Source: an uncultured Litoreibacter sp. (GTDB lineage Bacteria > Pseudomonadota > Alphaproteobacteria > Rhodobacterales > Rhodobacteraceae). Taken from it: a DNA stretch of 64,000 nucleotides. A program made the translations under genes and the position numbers. The notes beneath the pieces were generated by a model. That model was not told the origin of the DNA, did not search any database, and was given only the letters and a program-made list of their open reading frames with translations. Shown here piece by piece: positions 28,121-36,469 of the stretch (position 1 is the first letter of the stretch; every line of letters starts with the position of its first letter). The DNA is taken from assembly GCA_947504205.1 (NCBI GenBank), contig CANNGL010000001.1:806001-870000 (forward strand), read 5' to 3'.

Positions 28121-31100
28121 TTAGATTAAGTAGCCGGGGTCATCCTCGTTTACCTCTTTCACCAGCTTCACCACCTCCCTCGCGTGCTGGGCAAATCTTG
28201 GGGCCAACCTGCTTTCCACCTGCTCTATTGTAAGCCCTGAGCCATCCACATTCAGCGATTGGGTCACATTCACATTCAGGACACGGTTATCCTGCCCGCC
28301 AGCCCCTATGCTGGCCAATCTGTCCAAGTTGGGGACATTGATGGTCACTGGGATGCTGCGCCCATCAGGAAGCGGCACAAAGGCTTCTGGCCCGGCACCC
28401 TCACCGAACAAAGCCAGCTGGGGTGAGTTTGCAACGCCACCGCGCGCATAGCTGCGAAGCGGCAGCGGACCAGCACTGGTCATGATGCCGCCTTTCTCAA
28501 AGCCAAACAGTCCCCCAACAATGCTTCCGATGGGACCAAGAAAGCTTCCAAGCAAACCACCTAGTATACCGCCGCCCTTTTTACCGCCGCCGCCCCCGCC
28601 GTTGCCGCTGCCTGAGAGGGCGCTTGCGATCCGGTCAATGGCATTCGACGCGGCAAGCTCCAGCAGGCGAAGTCCGATCTTCTTCAATACGTCATCAAAG
28701 CTGTCACCCGCTTGAATGGCCCCAAGGATGTCTTCCTTAATACCGTCAAAGAATGTGGCCTTGGCTTGGATTTCCAAGTCCTGCATTGCTGTGGTCAGTT
28801 CCGCGATCCGCTCTTTTTCTTTGGGATAGGTCTCAATCAGTTTTTCGCGAAGCTGACGGATATTCTCCAGCGGTGTCAGGCGTTGGGTTTCCGACTGGGT
28901 GGCGCGTTTAATCGCATCATCCACATTCTTCAAAAGCTTCTGTTCTTCGGACAGTTCGCGGATACGGGCACCACCGCCGCCACGGGATCGACCACCACCG
29001 CCGCCACGTCTGGTGGCCACAACAGGTTGCGGTGTTGGGATCAACTGTCCGCCACCCGGTCCTGTTACTGGGCTGCTAAAGACCGCTTCTTCACCTGCAA
29101 AGCGGCGTGACAACAGGAAAGCTTGGGTGCGTTCCTTCGACAGTGCCACAGCCTGCGCCTGAGCCTGTGCAAAGGCCCTTGCAGCGGCGTCAGCGTCTGC
29201 GATGACATCCCCTAGCTCAGCGCGCAGAGCGGCCATGCTGACAGCGTTCAGGTCTAGTCCAGCGGCTTCCGCGTCCAACAGTTTCTGTTCAACGGCACGG
29301 GCGCGCTCTGCAATTTCCCCATCAGGATCAAAAGCAACACCCGCCAGTTCTGACGCCAGTGATCCAGCGACAACGGCCATCCCAGAAAGCAGTTGCTGTG
29401 AACCGCTTAAGATGGGGTTCATGCGTTCAAGTTCACTGTTGACCTGTGACAGCCTGATTTGAAGCTGGTTCAGGCGTTCGAGGTCTTCCCCACTCTGCGC
29501 ATTGGCTATCTGGCGCTCCAACACTGCCCGTTCTGCGGTCAGGTCTGCGATCTTCTGCATCCGCTGCGAAATCAAATCCGAGTTGGCCAAGACCGCTGAT
29601 TGAGCCTGTGAGATTTGCTGCGTGGCTATCAGGTTGCGCTCCACATGTTGGGTAACCACATCCGTGGCGTCTGCGATCTGTCCTTCCGTGGCGATCATGT
29701 CCCGGCGCAGTTGGGCGTATTGGTCCGCCTTCTGGATCAGGTCTGTGAAGCCTTCCTGCAACTCCAGCAATCCACGGTCGCCAGCCAGATCGCGGGCGTT
29801 CAGCGCCTCGCTGGCAGCGCGCACCGCTTCTTCATTTGAAAGACCACGGACGGATGATTGATCAAAGCCGGGTGTGTTGAACAAGACCCGATTGGCTTGG
29901 CGGCGCTGTGCGGCAAACGCGTCTTCGTTGTCCAAAGCCGCGATGTCCAGCTTGTTCTTCAAGACCTTGTTCTGTTCACCCAAGAGCTTACGCAGATCAG
30001 CAATTTCACCCTCCACGGCACCTTTGGCCTTCTGGGCCGCTAGGATGGCCGCTTCGCCTCGATTGTCCGTCGCAGTTTTCACATCATCTTCTGCGGATTT
30101 CAGGCGGGTCAGCGTTTCCGTAAGTCGCTCTTGCGTGCCTTTCACGTCATCAGCGCTGCGCGATGCTTCTGAAAGGGACGCTTCAAAGTCACGCGCTGCT
30201 TCGCTGGCATCAATCAGACTGCTTGCGATGGAACTGATGATGGTTGCTGCAGTCAGCAAAAAACCAATCGGACCACCCAAGAAGCTGACAACACCGTTGA
30301 AGGCTTTTCCGGCAATCACACCAGCGCGATAAGAACGGCTTACATTGTCCACCGCCTTGGCGTGGGTTTGGGTTGCCAAGGTCACACTACGCTCTGCGGC
30401 GGCAAGCGCAGCTGCGGCACGGATTTGGCGACGGTCAGCCCTTTCACGCGTGCTGCGTGCCCGGTTCAACTCATATGCGGCGCGTTGCTTTTGGTTGGCT
30501 ATGTCCAGATCAAGCCGGGCCTGAACCAAAGCAGCTTTGGCTGTGGCAATCCCACGGCGCGTTGCAGCTTCGTTTGCCACAGCTGCTTTCTGACTAGCTC
30601 TCAGTGCGTTTGTGACGCCTTGAATGCCACGGGTGCCTGCAACAGTGATGGCGGCTGCGCCCAGCACCTTGAAGGATGCAGCCAGCGTACGTGCCACTGC
30701 TTCGTTTTCGGACAAGAGCGATGCAAAGCCGTTGAGCGTCTGCGCGATATTGCTGGTGGCCCCAAGTTCACGATCAAATTCGCCAACAAAGACCGTCAAT
30801 GCGGATCGCACATTGGTGGTGGCTTCGGCCACAGTGATATCCAATTGCTTGAGGGCTTCTTGTGAATACTTGGAAAGACCATCAATCGCCCGAAGCACAA
30901 GATCGGCTGTCAGTTTCCCTTCTGACCCAGCTTTCTTCAATTCGCCCACGGTGATCCCTGCCTGATCAGCAATGGCTTTCAACAATTCCACAGGAGCGGC
31001 CTCGCGCAATGACTTGAGTTCATCCCCCGCCAAGAACCCACTTTGAAGGGCTTGGGCCAGCTGAGTACTGACAGACGCGGCTTCTGCGGAAGAACTGCCA

Positions 31101-31528
31101 CCCACACGGGCCAAACGCTGGATTGTGGCTGCCCGTTCTAAGTTCACATTGGCCCCATCATCTGCCCTGATTTTGTTCAGTCGCAAAAAAGCACTGGAAA
31201 GTGCTTCCAATGGTGCACGGGCTTCAATCGCCGTGGACAGAAGTTCCTTCTTAAATTCGGACGCGGTAACGCCTGCGGCTTTCAGCGTGTTGTCAACGCG
31301 TGTCGATGCCTCGCTAAACCGTCCAAATTCCCGGATGGCCAGTGCTGCGGAAAACCCACCGAATGCAGCTGCCGCTGACGCGCGCAATTTCGCAACCTGA
31401 CTTTGCACTTTGCGGAAGTTCTCATTGGTTGCACGCTCTAGCCTAGATGTGGATGCGGACATCTTGTTCATTTCCTGAATGAACCCCTGTCCGTTGGCGC
31501 GGAAAATGGCTGTGGTGGAACGTGTCAT
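28121..31528 (-). CDS. Phage tail tape-measure protein
   Basis: An 1135-residue protein and the largest gene in the element. The N-terminal part (to about residue 230) matches the tape-measure domain (FRKVQSQVAKLRASAAAAFGGFSAAL, ELLKAIADQAGITVGELKK). Long helical stretches follow, with a hydrophobic segment near residue 415 (FLGGPIGFLLTAATIISSIA), and a Gly-rich C-terminus (ILGGLLGSFLGPIGSIVGGLFGFEKGG, ARGGVANSPQLALFGEGAGPEAFVPL) typical of tape-measure C-termini. It would set tail length in a siphovirus-like particle, but no tail tube, chaperone or baseplate genes accompany it. Transcription from the capsid genes is likely reduced by a terminator just upstream. Confidence 0.88.
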   Translation of the reverse strand: MTRSTTAIFRANGQGFIQEMNKMSASTSRLERATNENFRKVQSQVAKLRASAAAAFGGFSAALAIREFGRFSEASTRVDNTLKAAGVTASEFKKELLSTAIEARAPLEALSSAFLRLNKIRADDGANVNLERAATIQRLARVGGSSSAEAASVSTQLAQALQSGFLAGDELKSLREAAPVELLKAIADQAGITVGELKKAGSEGKLTADLVLRAIDGLSKYSQEALKQLDITVAEATTNVRSALTVFVGEFDRELGATSNIAQTLNGFASLLSENEAVARTLAASFKVLGAAAITVAGTRGIQGVTNALRASQKAAVANEAATRRGIATAKAALVQARLDLDIANQKQRAAYELNRARSTRERADRRQIRAAAALAAAERSVTLATQTHAKAVDNVSRSYRAGVIAGKAFNGVVSFLGGPIGFLLTAATIISSIASSLIDASEAARDFEASLSEASRSADDVKGTQERLTETLTRLKSAEDDVKTATDNRGEAAILAAQKAKGAVEGEIADLRKLLGEQNKVLKNKLDIAALDNEDAFAAQRRQANRVLFNTPGFDQSSVRGLSNEEAVRAASEALNARDLAGDRGLLELQEGFTDLIQKADQYAQLRRDMIATEGQIADATDVVTQHVERNLIATQQISQAQSAVLANSDLISQRMQKIADLTAERAVLERQIANAQSGEDLERLNQLQIRLSQVNSELERMNPILSGSQQLLSGMAVVAGSLASELAGVAFDPDGEIAERARAVEQKLLDAEAAGLDLNAVSMAALRAELGDVIADADAAARAFAQAQAQAVALSKERTQAFLLSRRFAGEEAVFSSPVTGPGGGQLIPTPQPVVATRRGGGGGRSRGGGGARIRELSEEQKLLKNVDDAIKRATQSETQRLTPLENIRQLREKLIETYPKEKERIAELTTAMQDLEIQAKATFFDGIKEDILGAIQAGDSFDDVLKKIGLRLLELAASNAIDRIASALSGSGNGGGGGGKKGGGILGGLLGSFLGPIGSIVGGLFGFEKGGIMTSAGPLPLRSYARGGVANSPQLALFGEGAGPEAFVPLPDGRSIPVTINVPNLDRLASIGAGGQDNRVLNVNVTQSLNVDGSGLTIEQVESRLAPRFAQHAREVVKLVKEVNEDDPGYLI

Positions 31529-31544
31529 GTCGGAACCCTGAATG

Positions 31545-31576
31545 AAAAAGGGGACGGGACTGCGCCCATCCCCCTT
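31545..31576 (-). terminator. Probable terminator between capsid and tape-measure genes
   Basis: On the minus strand an imperfect GC-rich stem (AAGGGGGATGGGC against CCCGTCCCCTT, loop GCAGT) is followed by TTTTTCATT. It lies 22 nt after the capsid stop and 17 nt before the tape-measure start. Confidence 0.55.
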
Positions 31577-31598
31577 GTGGATTTATGGAAGTGCGAAC

Positions 31599-33185
31599 TT
31601 AGGCCACGGTCAGCGTGCGGGCGGCTTCGCCCTGAACCACGTCACCACCAACCCGCTGGCGGGCGTGGAAGCGCACCATGGACTTGGTGGCCAAGCTGTA
31701 AGGATCACGCAGGACCGCGATGTCCAGACGGGACACAATGCGGTAGGCGCGCGCAAAGTCACCAAACAGAACAGCCTTCATCCCAGTGATGGGATCGGGC
31801 ATGTCAGCGGCTTCAAAGACCGGACGCCCAAGGATGGTGGCAGGCTGACCGTCTGCGATGCTGTCACGCCAGATGTAGTCACCAGACACGGTTTTCAGCT
31901 TGCGGACTTCGGCCAGCGTGTTGCTGTTCATCATCCAAGCGCCGTTGGCCCGGTAAGACGCTTTCAGCTTGTAGAAAGTGGTGATCAGGTCATCCCCGTC
32001 AATCACACCAGCGGCGGCGGTGTTGCCAGTTTGGATGTCAGCGCTGTCCAAGATGCCTTTGGGCTTGCCCACGCCATCGCCCCGGATGAATGCGTCACTT
32101 TCGATTTCTCCGAAACTTTCGGCAAAATCCGCAGTCAGTTCAGCCTGCATGTCAAAGGCGCTGTCTTCCAAGTTCTGGTTGGAAATGGCGGTGAAGACAC
32201 CCAGTTCATGAACCGGAATTTTGATCTGGCCATAGGTGGGTTGATCTTCGGGGCGGTCAGCCAGTTCAGCGGTCCAGCCGCCTGCCAGCTTGGTAAGGCG
32301 TTTTGGCGTAATCAGTTCATCACGACCTGTGTTAGTGGTGCGCGCCACTTGGCGCATCGGACTGTGTTCCGTGATTTCGCGGATCAGTTCAGCGCGGTAG
32401 TCTTCTGGAACCAGCGCGCCGCCTTGCGCGTCGGTGCCTGAGTTCAAAGCCTTCACTTCTTCCGGCGACATGGCGGACTGACCATGGCGAGCGAACGCCT
32501 CAAAAGCCTTCATTTCCAAGGATGGTTCATCATCCTTCTTCGCCTGTGCGGGCACGGCGGTGGCTTTGGCTTCCAGATCGGCAATGCGGTCCAGTGCTTT
32601 TTTCAGTTCGGCGTCCAGTTCGGACGCGGTATCCAGTGGCATGTCATTGCCCCCTTCTTCGTCTGCGGCCTTCTGGGCCTTGGTTTCAGTGCCGCCATCG
32701 GCACCCTTCACATCCGTGACCGTCGCGGCGTCATTGGCCGGGAACGTGACAACAGAAATTTCAAAAAGTTCCAGTTCGGTGATCAGGCGTCCGCCACCGG
32801 GGCGCGGTTCTGCGGACACGGTGCGGTAGCCGATAGACAGCGCGTCCAGCACACCGTCCTTCATCAAGGCGTGGACGTTCTGGGCGTCTTCATTGCCCAT
32901 GGTCAGCTTGCCTTCCACGCGTAGACCTTCGGCGCTGTCTTTCAGCTTCACCCACTTCCCGATGGGCTTGGACTGGTCGTGGTAGGCCAGCATTTTGACC
33001 TTCCGGCCTGATGTCTTGATGTCTTCCAGTGTCTTGGTGAAAGCACCCGGCGCGATCACGTCACCAACCCGGTCAGGATCAGCGCCATAGGTCGCGGCCA
33101 TGCCCTTGATCACCCCGGCTTCCGGGTTCTGGAACTTCACTTCCAGCGGGAAGCGCTCCAATTCTTCCAGCGTGTCTTTAGGCAT
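31599..33185 (-). CDS. Fused HK97 prohead protease-major capsid protein
   Basis: A 528-residue protein. Residues 1 to about 165 are an HK97-type prohead protease (MAATYGADPDRVGDVIAPGAF, MLAYHDQSKPIGKW with the catalytic His, DALSIGYRTV with the Ser, ELELFEISVVTFPAN). A coiled segment (ELDAELKKALDRIADLEAKA, about 190-215) corresponds to the scaffold-like delta region. From about residue 240 comes an HK97-fold major capsid protein (GGALVPEDYRAELI, SPMRQVARTTNT, FIRGDGVGKPKGIL, VLFGDFARAYRIVSR). In most phages these are two genes. The ATG lies in the portal gene's 3' end (8-bp overlap). Confidence 0.9.
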   Translation of the reverse strand: MPKDTLEELERFPLEVKFQNPEAGVIKGMAATYGADPDRVGDVIAPGAFTKTLEDIKTSGRKVKMLAYHDQSKPIGKWVKLKDSAEGLRVEGKLTMGNEDAQNVHALMKDGVLDALSIGYRTVSAEPRPGGGRLITELELFEISVVTFPANDAATVTDVKGADGGTETKAQKAADEEGGNDMPLDTASELDAELKKALDRIADLEAKATAVPAQAKKDDEPSLEMKAFEAFARHGQSAMSPEEVKALNSGTDAQGGALVPEDYRAELIREITEHSPMRQVARTTNTGRDELITPKRLTKLAGGWTAELADRPEDQPTYGQIKIPVHELGVFTAISNQNLEDSAFDMQAELTADFAESFGEIESDAFIRGDGVGKPKGILDSADIQTGNTAAAGVIDGDDLITTFYKLKASYRANGAWMMNSNTLAEVRKLKTVSGDYIWRDSIADGQPATILGRPVFEAADMPDPITGMKAVLFGDFARAYRIVSRLDIAVLRDPYSLATKSMVRFHARQRVGGDVVQGEAARTLTVA

Positions 33186-34341
33186 CGGCAGCCCCTTCCA
33201 TGTTCATTGGCCGCAGGAAGTCATCGCCGCCCGCGTAGGGGCTGCGGTTTTCCATTGCGCGGACTTCGTTTGGTGAAAGAATTCCGGTCGTGACTGCCTT
33301 GGCGAACGCTTCCATGCGCGCGGCCAGATCGGCCTTGGCGATGTCATCAGTCAGGAATTCGGCGTATGCGGACCCGTCTTCCGGCATCAGCTTCAAGTTG
33401 ATTTCTTGTTCCCACGCTTTCAGCCAAGGCATCATGGTGAATTGCAGGAACTGGCGTCCAAGCTGTTCAGCGTTCTGGTGGGTGATCCGTTCCAGTTCTT
33501 GCAGCATGTGAAGCGGCACCCGGAACGCGCGGGCGATTTCAGCGATCTGCAACCGGCGCATTTCAAGGAACTGCATGTCAGCGTTGTGGATGCCCAAGGC
33601 GGTATATTTGGCTTCACCGTCCAGCACGGCGGTGCCTTTGCTTTCCCCCAGTGCCCGGAACTGTTTCACGGCCCGGTCAATGGCTTCATCCGTCATCGAA
33701 TTGGTGAAGGTCAGGATGCCCGCAGGACGCTGACCGGCGGACAGGCTGTTTGCCAGTTCCGCTTCCTGTTGCAGTGCCAGGGCGATGGCTTCCTTGATCT
33801 GGGTCACCACAGACAAGCCCAGAAGCCCCTTGATGTGCAGGATGTCGCGGTGCGTGTAGACCCTGTGCCCGCCTTCACTAAGGGTGACCCGGTAGGTGGG
33901 TTCCCCAGTGATGCGGTCTTCCTCCACGCTGACAGATCGGGCCGGAAGTTGGCGCAGATAGCGCGGGGCCTTCTGACCATCGCGCAGGATCAAAGCATAG
34001 GCGTTGCCGTGCAAAAGCGCGTCAGATTGCATAGACACCCGGAAGTCAAAGGCGGTGGTCCAGTCGTTTGGGTTCTTGGTGAACATGCGATGTAACGCAG
34101 ACACGCGGTCCCGCTCCACAGACCCATCAGCCTTGCGGATGTAGGCGTGCAGCGGAAGCTGACCCATGGTTTCGGTGATGATCCGGGTGCAGGCAAAGAC
34201 AGTGGGCTGTTTCAGCGCCAGTTCCGGAGTGATCACCAACCCGGCCTTGGTGGGCTGCGATGGCCACAGCATGTCCCAAACGCCACGGCTGGCGTCCTTC
34301 TGTTCAATGACTGGGGTTGCGCTACGGGTGAAAGGCCACAT
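33178..34341 (-). CDS. HK97-family phage portal protein
   Basis: A 387-residue portal protein: ALKQPTVFACTRIITETMGQLPL, HRMFTKNPNDWTTAFDFRVSMQSDALLHGNAYALILRD, the helix AIALALQQEAELANSLSAGQRPAGIL and FRVPLHMLQELERITHQNAEQLGRQFLQFTMMPWLK. It forms the ring at the capsid vertex through which DNA is packaged. A packaging terminase is normally encoded just upstream and is absent here. The start overlaps the upstream stop by one base (TGATG). Confidence 0.93.
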   Translation of the reverse strand: MWPFTRSATPVIEQKDASRGVWDMLWPSQPTKAGLVITPELALKQPTVFACTRIITETMGQLPLHAYIRKADGSVERDRVSALHRMFTKNPNDWTTAFDFRVSMQSDALLHGNAYALILRDGQKAPRYLRQLPARSVSVEEDRITGEPTYRVTLSEGGHRVYTHRDILHIKGLLGLSVVTQIKEAIALALQQEAELANSLSAGQRPAGILTFTNSMTDEAIDRAVKQFRALGESKGTAVLDGEAKYTALGIHNADMQFLEMRRLQIAEIARAFRVPLHMLQELERITHQNAEQLGRQFLQFTMMPWLKAWEQEINLKLMPEDGSAYAEFLTDDIAKADLAARMEAFAKAVTTGILSPNEVRAMENRSPYAGGDDFLRPMNMEGAADA

Positions 34342-34655
34342 CAGATGACACCCCCGCCCAGCGCGTCCAGCACCACGTTGCCAGCGGCGTCCACAAGGAA
34401 CAGTTCGCTGGATGTGACCTGAACAGCCTGAATTGTCACATTGCGCCCCACAGAGCGCACCCAGACCGGATCAGTACCGTTGTAGGCAAAGGACTTCACT
34501 TGGCCCTGTGCGGCCAGCGTGAAGCTGTCATATTCGTTTGTCGGGGGTGTTGGCCCCATGAAGAAGCGCAGATGTCCCAAGGCCCAGAAAACCGTGTGAG
34601 GGCCTACGCCAACTTGGGTCCATTCATCGGCTGTTAGGGGCACGGTCTGGATCAT
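34341..34655 (-). CDS. Small element protein, paralogue of the upstream gene
   Basis: A 104-residue protein from the ATG at 34655, which overlaps the upstream stop (ATGA). It shares a pattern with the preceding protein: W-T-x-[VL]-G-V-G-P-x-T-V, then a G-x-[LM]-x-F step, and V-W-x-R-x-V-x-R. Beta-rich, no Cys. Position before the portal suggests a particle-associated or decoration role, but I do not recognise the family. Confidence 0.6.
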   Translation of the reverse strand: MIQTVPLTADEWTQVGVGPHTVFWALGHLRFFMGPTPPTNEYDSFTLAAQGQVKSFAYNGTDPVWVRSVGRNVTIQAVQVTSSELFLVDAAGNVVLDALGGGVI

Positions 34656-35119
34656 GACGCGGCCTGCCAATACTGCGCCTGACCGCCCCGTGGACCGATG
34701 GCGACATGGACACCGCGCAACACGTCCGAGGGATCGGCCAGAACAACTGCCAGACTGCCAGACACCACGGTGGTGGGATCGGGCAATTCAGCATAAAGGG
34801 AATAGACTTCAACCGGCGGCTGGTTGGCTTGGCTGTTGGCCAAAAGCCCGGTGACCTGCATGACATCGGTGTCACGTTCCACCGCACGCGCCCACACCTT
34901 TTCAGTCTTTGCAAAGGTCACCAGACGGGTGAAGCCCTGCGCTTGGTGCAGATACCCGCTGCGCTCGACGGCTGGGGCTATATCGCCCACGTCAAACCAC
35001 ATGCGCCCGTGGTTCAGACCCACGGTCATGGGGCCTACACCTAGGTCAGTCCATGCGGCTTGTGTGACTGTGATTTTCTGGGTGGACACAGGGAACGCCA
35101 AGTTGATTTCACTTGGCAA
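34652..35119 (-). CDS. Small element protein, first of a paralogous pair
   Basis: A 155-residue protein. Its first 90 residues (ITVTQAAWTDLGVGPMTVGL, VWARAVERDTDVMQVTG) parallel the downstream protein, and a further beta-rich segment follows (VYSLYAELPDPTTVVSGSLAVVLADP). Only a TTG at 35119 is available as start, and it lacks a clear Shine-Dalgarno; the region just upstream is a rearrangement junction (tandem repeats, inverted ParB remnant), so the 5' end may have been altered. Confidence 0.55.
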   Translation of the reverse strand: MPSEINLAFPVSTQKITVTQAAWTDLGVGPMTVGLNHGRMWFDVGDIAPAVERSGYLHQAQGFTRLVTFAKTEKVWARAVERDTDVMQVTGLLANSQANQPPVEVYSLYAELPDPTTVVSGSLAVVLADPSDVLRGVHVAIGPRGGQAQYWQAAS

Positions 35120-35166
35120 CCCATTGAGGGCAAATTTGCGGACCCGTCAAAAGCCCGATTACCTAA

Positions 35167-35213
35167 ATTCCCCTGTCCTTCCCTGTCCTTCCCTAAATTT
35201 CCCTAAATTTCCC
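35167..35213. repeat. Tandem 10-bp repeats
   Basis: CCCTGTCCTT occurs twice in tandem (35171-35190), then CCCTAAATTT twice (35191-35210), flanked by partial copies. The 10-bp phase equals one helical turn. It lies between the paralogous genes and the ParB remnant. Confidence 0.7.
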
Positions 35214-35231
35214 GGCGATTTGTAACATTCC

Positions 35232-35715
35232 GTGAGTGGCGCTCGGGCGTTTGGGGCCGCGCGGATGGTCCGGTCACAAGGGGCGCATAAGCAAGAAGGG
35301 CCGAACGGCCTTTCTTACCCCGAACTGGCAAACATGTGGTCCGTGTCGGAACGGCTGGTAAAGCGCGCCAAGCGTGTGATGACCAAGGATGACCCGTTGG
35401 TGGTTGCATGGAAGCGGAAGCAGCCTGCAAGCGGCGGCTGGCGGACGAATATGACGCTGCGCAGGATCGGGGGGAGGTGTCCACGGTTGGCCAGCCAAGT
35501 ATTGTTCCAGACGGGAACAATAAACCCACCACCGCCGAACTGGGCCTAACCCGCAAACAGGTCCATGAAGCCCGCAACGTCCGGGACGCAGAGGAAGCGC
35601 AGCCGGGGTTTTTGGATGAAGTGATTGAACGCGCCAATGAAGAAGGGCGGGTCATTTCAGGCGCGGAAATCCAGCGCGAGGCAAAGCAGGTCATCACCGG
35701 CAAGGCGGCGGATGA
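35232..35715 (+). pseudogene. Broken second ParB-like gene, inverted
   Basis: Translation in one frame (35232 to about 35405) gives RAFGAARMV... MWSVSERLVKRAKRVMTKDDPLVVA, nearly matching RAFGAARMV...IWSVSEKMIDRAKRVLTKGDPLVVA of the intact ParB-like protein at 36470. The homology continues in another frame from 35408 (MEAEAACKRRLADEYDAAQ, ELGLTRKQVHEARNVRDAEEA, EIQREAKQVITG), so there is a frameshift at about 35400. The N-terminal nuclease/ParB domain is missing and the 3' end breaks at about 35715 against an oppositely oriented gene. Confidence 0.75.
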
Positions 35716-35721
35716 ACGCGG

Positions 35722-36021
35722 TTACTTCACAATCTGCGGCTTCGGGAATGCCCGTTTCCGTCGGTCAGCTTCTTCTTGTTCGACAAGCGGCTTTTCCAAC
35801 CACAGAAGCTGGTTCAACAGGTCAGTCTCTTGCACAGGCGAAGTAGCGGTATCAGCCAGCGCTTGGCAAATGTCTGTGGCCACTTCGATACCAGCCAAGA
35901 TGGTTTCCCGTGATGCGAATGGGTGCCGCTTGCTGATAAGGTCCACGACGCTTCCGCTTGGCCTCTCAAGCGACAAACCAAAAGCTGTCTCTGCTATTTC
36001 GTCTTCAAGGGCGTTAATCAC
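35722..36021 (-). CDS. Small hypothetical element protein
   Basis: A 99-residue, mainly helical protein (MINALEDEIAETAFGLSLERPSG, ETILAGIEVATDICQAL, LLNQLLWLEKPLVEQEEADRRKRAF). No family recognised. Its start overlaps the upstream gene by four bases, so the two are co-translated. It ends just at the junction with the inverted ParB remnant. Confidence 0.6.
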   Translation of the reverse strand: MINALEDEIAETAFGLSLERPSGSVVDLISKRHPFASRETILAGIEVATDICQALADTATSPVQETDLLNQLLWLEKPLVEQEEADRRKRAFPKPQIVK

Positions 36022-36302
36022 GACAGTTTCCTTCCCCTTTGTTCACGCATCCCATGCGCTTGTTCGCGGACCACACCCTGCGCCCCGATCAGGCGGCGGG
36101 TCAGCCCTTTGATGTGGTCTTCACGCTTCCGGGTCTTCGCGTTCCCAGCCATCGCATGAAGTTCCGTTTCTGCAATTTCCAACCCGGCCAGAAGCTGCGG
36201 TGACTGGGCCTGCGGAAACTTGGTTTGCAGGTATTCCACCAGCCCCGCGCCGTTGGCATTTTCAACCTTGTCCAGCGCTACAAGGGCGACATCATATTCC
36301 AT
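36018..36302 (-). CDS. Small hypothetical element protein
   Basis: A 94-residue helical protein with a basic C-terminus (KTRKREDHIKGLTRRLIGAQGVVREQAHGMREQRG). ATG at 36302 is preceded by AAGGAAATCGG. No family recognised. The pattern AGLEIAETELHAMAG resembles AGIEVATDICQALAD of the next protein, so the two may be distant paralogues. Confidence 0.6.
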   Translation of the reverse strand: MEYDVALVALDKVENANGAGLVEYLQTKFPQAQSPQLLAGLEIAETELHAMAGNAKTRKREDHIKGLTRRLIGAQGVVREQAHGMREQRGRKLS

Positions 36303-36469
36303 CCGATTTCCTTCCGTTTTGGCCCGTCCATTTTAGCCCGTCAGGAGCATCTTGACCATCTGGGTGGATGCACAGCGCCGGAACTGTAACGGGCCTGTGC
36401 GGGCGTTTTTGGTAAGGGCTTATTGGTTGGACCATTCTTCCGTGAACAAATTGGTGCCTTCTGCAACTT
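36303..36469. other. Short non-coding or gene-remnant gap
   Basis: After the ParB-like stop an ATGA-overlapping 17-codon frame (36473 down to 36420, MKVAEGTNLFTEEWSNQ) is present, then about 115 bp with no start of its own. One frame reads NARTGPLQFRRCASTQMVKMLLTG before a stop, suggesting a truncated coding sequence. I cannot identify it. Confidence 0.35.

Noticed and set aside
31542-32441. 299-codon plus-strand frame opposite the capsid gene
   Set aside because: Overlaps the capsid fold on the other strand and shows no domain.
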